Source: Anaerosporobacter mobilis DSM 15930
GTDB lineage: Bacteria > Bacillota > Clostridia > Lachnospirales > Lachnospiraceae
Direction: 5' to 3'
Length of the DNA: 64,000 bases
NCBI RefSeq assembly: GCF_900142955.1
Contig: NZ_FRCP01000006.1
Location: forward strand, 124,001 to 188,000
Both the position numbers and the translations under genes were made by a program. This document shows positions 61,527 to 64,000 of the stretch, piece by piece. Position 1 is the stretch's first letter, and every line of letters starts with the position of its first letter. The notes under the pieces are model-generated. The model searched no databases. It saw only the letters and a program-made list of their open reading frames with translations, and had not been told where the DNA came from.

Positions 61527-61551
61527 TTATAAGGTAACTGCGACTATCTTG

Positions 61552-61995
61552 TTACACATTTACTTTCATTGTTGATTTCTTCGGTGTAATTTTAACTGTT
61601 ATACTGCAATCTGATACATGTGAGTAATTCACTTCTAATCCGTATTCGATGTTAAGTTCAATTGCTTCCTCAGATTCACTGCATTCAATTTTCGTTGTAT
61701 CTATACCAATTAGCAGACTGCCAAAAGGCGTATTATAATATGTCAAATTCTTCTTTCCAAGTTCAAATACCATGTGAACATTACTAGCACCTGATTTCAA
61801 GATCTCAACCATGTCGGTGCCAATCTTAATTTTGTTCTTGCAGACTTCATTCATCTCATCCAAAATCTCATCATAGAGAACATAGTGTTTTTCATTCTTA
61901 CAGAAGTATTGACCTGCAGTTATAACTTCAATAGGTTCTTCACTTTCAAGCTCATATTGAAGTCCCGCTATTGCTACTAAAACATCCTTTGTCAT
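61552..61995 (-). CDS. DUF1934 (YwiB-like) protein
   Basis: A 147-residue protein with the beta-rich pattern of the DUF1934/YwiB family, a calycin-like fold in known members. It contains KHYVLYDEI, VHMVFELGKKNLTYYNTPFG and a C-terminal ITVKITPK strand. It follows murI by 24 bases on the same strand and may be cotranscribed. Function unknown. Confidence 0.8.
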   Translation of the reverse strand: MTKDVLVAIAGLQYELESEEPIEVITAGQYFCKNEKHYVLYDEILDEMNEVCKNKIKIGTDMVEILKSGASNVHMVFELGKKNLTYYNTPFGSLLIGIDTTKIECSESEEAIELNIEYGLEVNYSHVSDCSITVKITPKKSTMKVNV

Positions 61996-62019
61996 ATTTA
62001 CTCCTTGTATATTATTCTT

Positions 62020-62832
62020 CTAATATTGTTCTATATTAATATCTTTTGTTTGTTCTACATCACAAGGTAAAATCGTATTGGCAAATACTTTGAATTTCTC
62101 AGCACCATCACTTACGAAGAACTTATGATCCGTTACTGTTTCTGTTCTATCACTTTCAATACCGTTTTTCTCTAACATTTCCTTTAACGATTTTGCTGTT
62201 TCGAAAGCTGGGTTTACTAAGGTGACCCCTTCACCAGCTACTTTTTGTAGCGTATCTCGAATCAAAGGATAGTGTGTACAACCAAGTACTAACGTATCTA
62301 TATTATATTCTTTTAGGGATTGTAGATATCTACCTGCTATCTCTACGGTAACACTATCCTCTAACAGCCCTTCCTCTACTAAAGGTACGAATAGAGGACA
62401 CGCCTTACCATGTACTTGTACCTCTGGATTCCTTTGACTTAAAAACTCTTCATAGATTCCACTTCGTATGGTAGCTTCTGTCGCAATAATGCCGATTTTT
62501 CCATTCTTCGTTGAAGCTGCTGCTGCTTTCGCACCCGGTTTCACTACACCGATTACAGGTATATCACTCTCTTCTTTCACAATATCAAACGCTAATGCAC
62601 AAGCAGTATTACATGCTATAACAATAGCTTTCACTTCTTTTGTCTTAAGGAATTTAACAATCTGTCTTGCATATGTTATAACCGTTTCCTTTGACTTACT
62701 GCCATAAGGGACGCGAGCTGTGTCACCAAAATAAACGATCCTCTCATTCGGTAATTGTTTCATTATCTCACGTACAACAGTCAATCCGCCCACACCAGAA
62801 TCAAATACGCCTATTGGAGCATTCTTATCCAT
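62020..62832 (-). CDS. murI: Glutamate racemase
   Basis: A 270-residue cofactor-independent racemase that supplies D-glutamate for peptidoglycan. The catalytic cysteines are in VIACNTACA (near residue 74) and VLGCTHYPLI (near 185), with the N-terminal IGVFDSGVGGLTV. Length is normal. AGGAGGAAAG precedes the ATG. It lies about 90 bases downstream of ddl, forming a small cell-wall gene group. Confidence 0.96.
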   Translation of the reverse strand: MDKNAPIGVFDSGVGGLTVVREIMKQLPNERIVYFGDTARVPYGSKSKETVITYARQIVKFLKTKEVKAIVIACNTACALAFDIVKEESDIPVIGVVKPGAKAAAASTKNGKIGIIATEATIRSGIYEEFLSQRNPEVQVHGKACPLFVPLVEEGLLEDSVTVEIAGRYLQSLKEYNIDTLVLGCTHYPLIRDTLQKVAGEGVTLVNPAFETAKSLKEMLEKNGIESDRTETVTDHKFFVSDGAEKFKVFANTILPCDVEQTKDINIEQY

Positions 62833-62922
62833 GATCTTTCCTCCTAATAACCAGCCTTTACCACAGCCTGCAAACTTTGGGCCGTAGGCACAAATTTGCG
62901 TATGAAAGATTTATCTTTCACA

Positions 62923-63984
62923 CTAGTCTCCTTTTCTCGAATAAGCAGATTGAATCATTTTCTCAATTAATGTTTTCTTACTAATACCTCTTGCTTCCCA
63001 TAACATTGGATACATACTAATTCCAGTAAAGCCTGGTAAGGTATTAATCTCATTGAACACAACATCATTCGTATCTTTTTCAACGAAGAAATCGACTCTA
63101 GATAATCCATATCCATCAACTGCCTTGAATATGCGAACTGCTGATTCACGTATCTTTTCTTCTACATCTTTTGGGATTTCAGGTGAAATTATTGTTTTGG
63201 ATTCCGCATTATGATATTTGGCTTCATAATCATAGAAGTCTGCTGCTGCAAGAATCTCTCCTACACCAGAAGCTTTTGGTTCACTACCACCAAGAATCGC
63301 ACATTCTATTTCTCTACCAATGATTGTTTTCTCTACTAATACTTTACGATCATGTTTTATTGCTTCTTGTAAACCAGTAACTAACTCGTCACGGTCATGT
63401 GCCTTTGACACTCCCTGTGAAGAACCTGCATTAGAAGGTTTTACAAACACAGGATACTTAAGTTTCTCTTCAACATTTGCTATTACCTTATCAATATTCT
63501 TCATGTCACTCTTTAATACTGCAACATATTCCGCCTGACGAATATTCAATGTATCAACAACTATTTTCGTATATAATTTATCCATAGAAATACTAGATGC
63601 TAAGACGCCGCAACCTACATATGGAATACCTGATAATTCAAGTAAACCTTGTATCGTACCATCTTCCCCATTAAGACCGTGTAAAACTGGGAATACAACA
63701 TCAATAGCTATTCTCTCTACTTTATTATCTTTAATAACTAGGATACCTTTATGTGAAGCATCTGGAGATAATACTGCATTATCTTTACTGTTATACCATT
63801 CACCAGATGTTATCTGCTTAGTAGAATCAACTCTTAACCATTTACCTTCTTTTGTTATACCTATCAATACAAGATTATAGGCATCTGTATCAATATTTTC
63901 AATGACTGTTACTGCCGATACACAAGATACTTCATGTTCTGAGGATTTTCCGCCAAAAATTACTGCTATGCTTTTCTTACTCAT
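62923..63984 (-). CDS. ddl: D-alanine--D-alanine ligase
   Basis: A 353-residue ATP-grasp ligase that makes the D-Ala-D-Ala dipeptide. It has IAVIFGGKSSEHEVSCVSA, the Ser-loop EKTIIGREIECAILGG, KYPVFVKPSNAGSSQGVSK for ATP, and metal ligands in VVFNEINTLPGFTGISMYP. The omega-loop residues read EAKYHNAESKTI, compatible with a D-Ala or D-Lac/D-Ser variant; the usual EKY Tyr is present, favouring D-Ala. It lies upstream of murI. Confidence 0.94.
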   Translation of the reverse strand: MSKKSIAVIFGGKSSEHEVSCVSAVTVIENIDTDAYNLVLIGITKEGKWLRVDSTKQITSGEWYNSKDNAVLSPDASHKGILVIKDNKVERIAIDVVFPVLHGLNGEDGTIQGLLELSGIPYVGCGVLASSISMDKLYTKIVVDTLNIRQAEYVAVLKSDMKNIDKVIANVEEKLKYPVFVKPSNAGSSQGVSKAHDRDELVTGLQEAIKHDRKVLVEKTIIGREIECAILGGSEPKASGVGEILAAADFYDYEAKYHNAESKTIISPEIPKDVEEKIRESAVRIFKAVDGYGLSRVDFFVEKDTNDVVFNEINTLPGFTGISMYPMLWEARGISKKTLIEKMIQSAYSRKGD

Positions 63985-64000
63985 ATGCCTTATCCCTTCT

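Noticed and set aside
25712..63984. Vancomycin resistance genes (VanW, VanY-like peptidase, ligase)
   Set aside because: The three genes are far apart, lack vanH, vanX and vanRS partners, and the ligase looks like a housekeeping D-Ala-D-Ala enzyme.

Overview
The window looks like a low-GC Firmicute chromosome of the Lachnospiraceae type, probably close to Lachnoclostridium (Clostridium) phytofermentans. This rests on AT-rich host DNA, GGAGG-type ribosome binding sites, an [FeFe]-hydrogenase operon, cellobiose phosphorylase, reverse rubrerythrin and many strong Rho-independent terminators. The species is an inference. No rRNA, tRNA or CRISPR array was recognised.

Bases 1 to about 12,300 are one end of an integrative and conjugative element (ICE) of the Tn1549/CTn type. 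It is visibly more GC-rich than the host DNA and every gene is on the minus strand. In transcription order it carries two small conserved ICE proteins (DUF6075, DUF3970), ParA, ParB, a RepA_N-type replication initiator with seven 23-bp iteron-like repeats inside its coding sequence, several unknown proteins, an AT-rich two-gene cargo (SAP/DUF6434 protein plus membrane protein), and the transfer module PcfB, VirD4, Maff2, VirB6-like, PrgI and VirB4. VirB4 is cut by the window edge just after its Walker A motif. A 28-bp hairpin occurs three times between ICE modules. Two tandem terminators separate the element from rlmD, whose 3' end is a familiar ICE target.

Bases 12,380 to 33,500 are host housekeeping genes: rlmD, a YhaM-like exonuclease, an HtrA-like protein that seems to have lost its catalytic His and Ser, mutS2, a two-component system, trmL, a CheX-like protein, an Lrp regulator with an aminotransferase, an AIR-synthase-like protein, a VanW protein, small unknown genes, a DnaQ-like exonuclease, nth, a B12/radical SAM protein and asnS. 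Foldback repeats with related ends lie in several gaps.

Bases 33,656 to 41,287 form a six-gene hydrogen-metabolism operon on the minus strand: a NuoE-like subunit, a long structured leader, a NuoF-like subunit, the catalytic [FeFe] hydrogenase, a small [2Fe-2S] protein, a PAS-containing sensory hydrogenase and a SpoIIE-type phosphatase. The likely picture is an electron-bifurcating hydrogenase next to its own hydrogen or redox sensing branch. A divergent Fur/PerR regulator and a reverse rubrerythrin follow, both with the same palindromic box, so they probably form a small peroxide-response regulon.

Bases 43,000 to 54,500 are mainly carbohydrate genes: xylB, a GH36 alpha-galactosidase, and a LacI regulator divergent from cellobiose phosphorylase, together with an unknown protein with PD-(D/E)XK-like residues and a DEAD-box helicase behind a terminator-like leader. 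The remainder holds small envelope proteins, a DUF3298-type lipoprotein, pncB, an M15 peptidase with an 18-bp minisatellite, a PlsC-type acyltransferase with a hairpin at its promoter, and the cell-wall genes murI and ddl.
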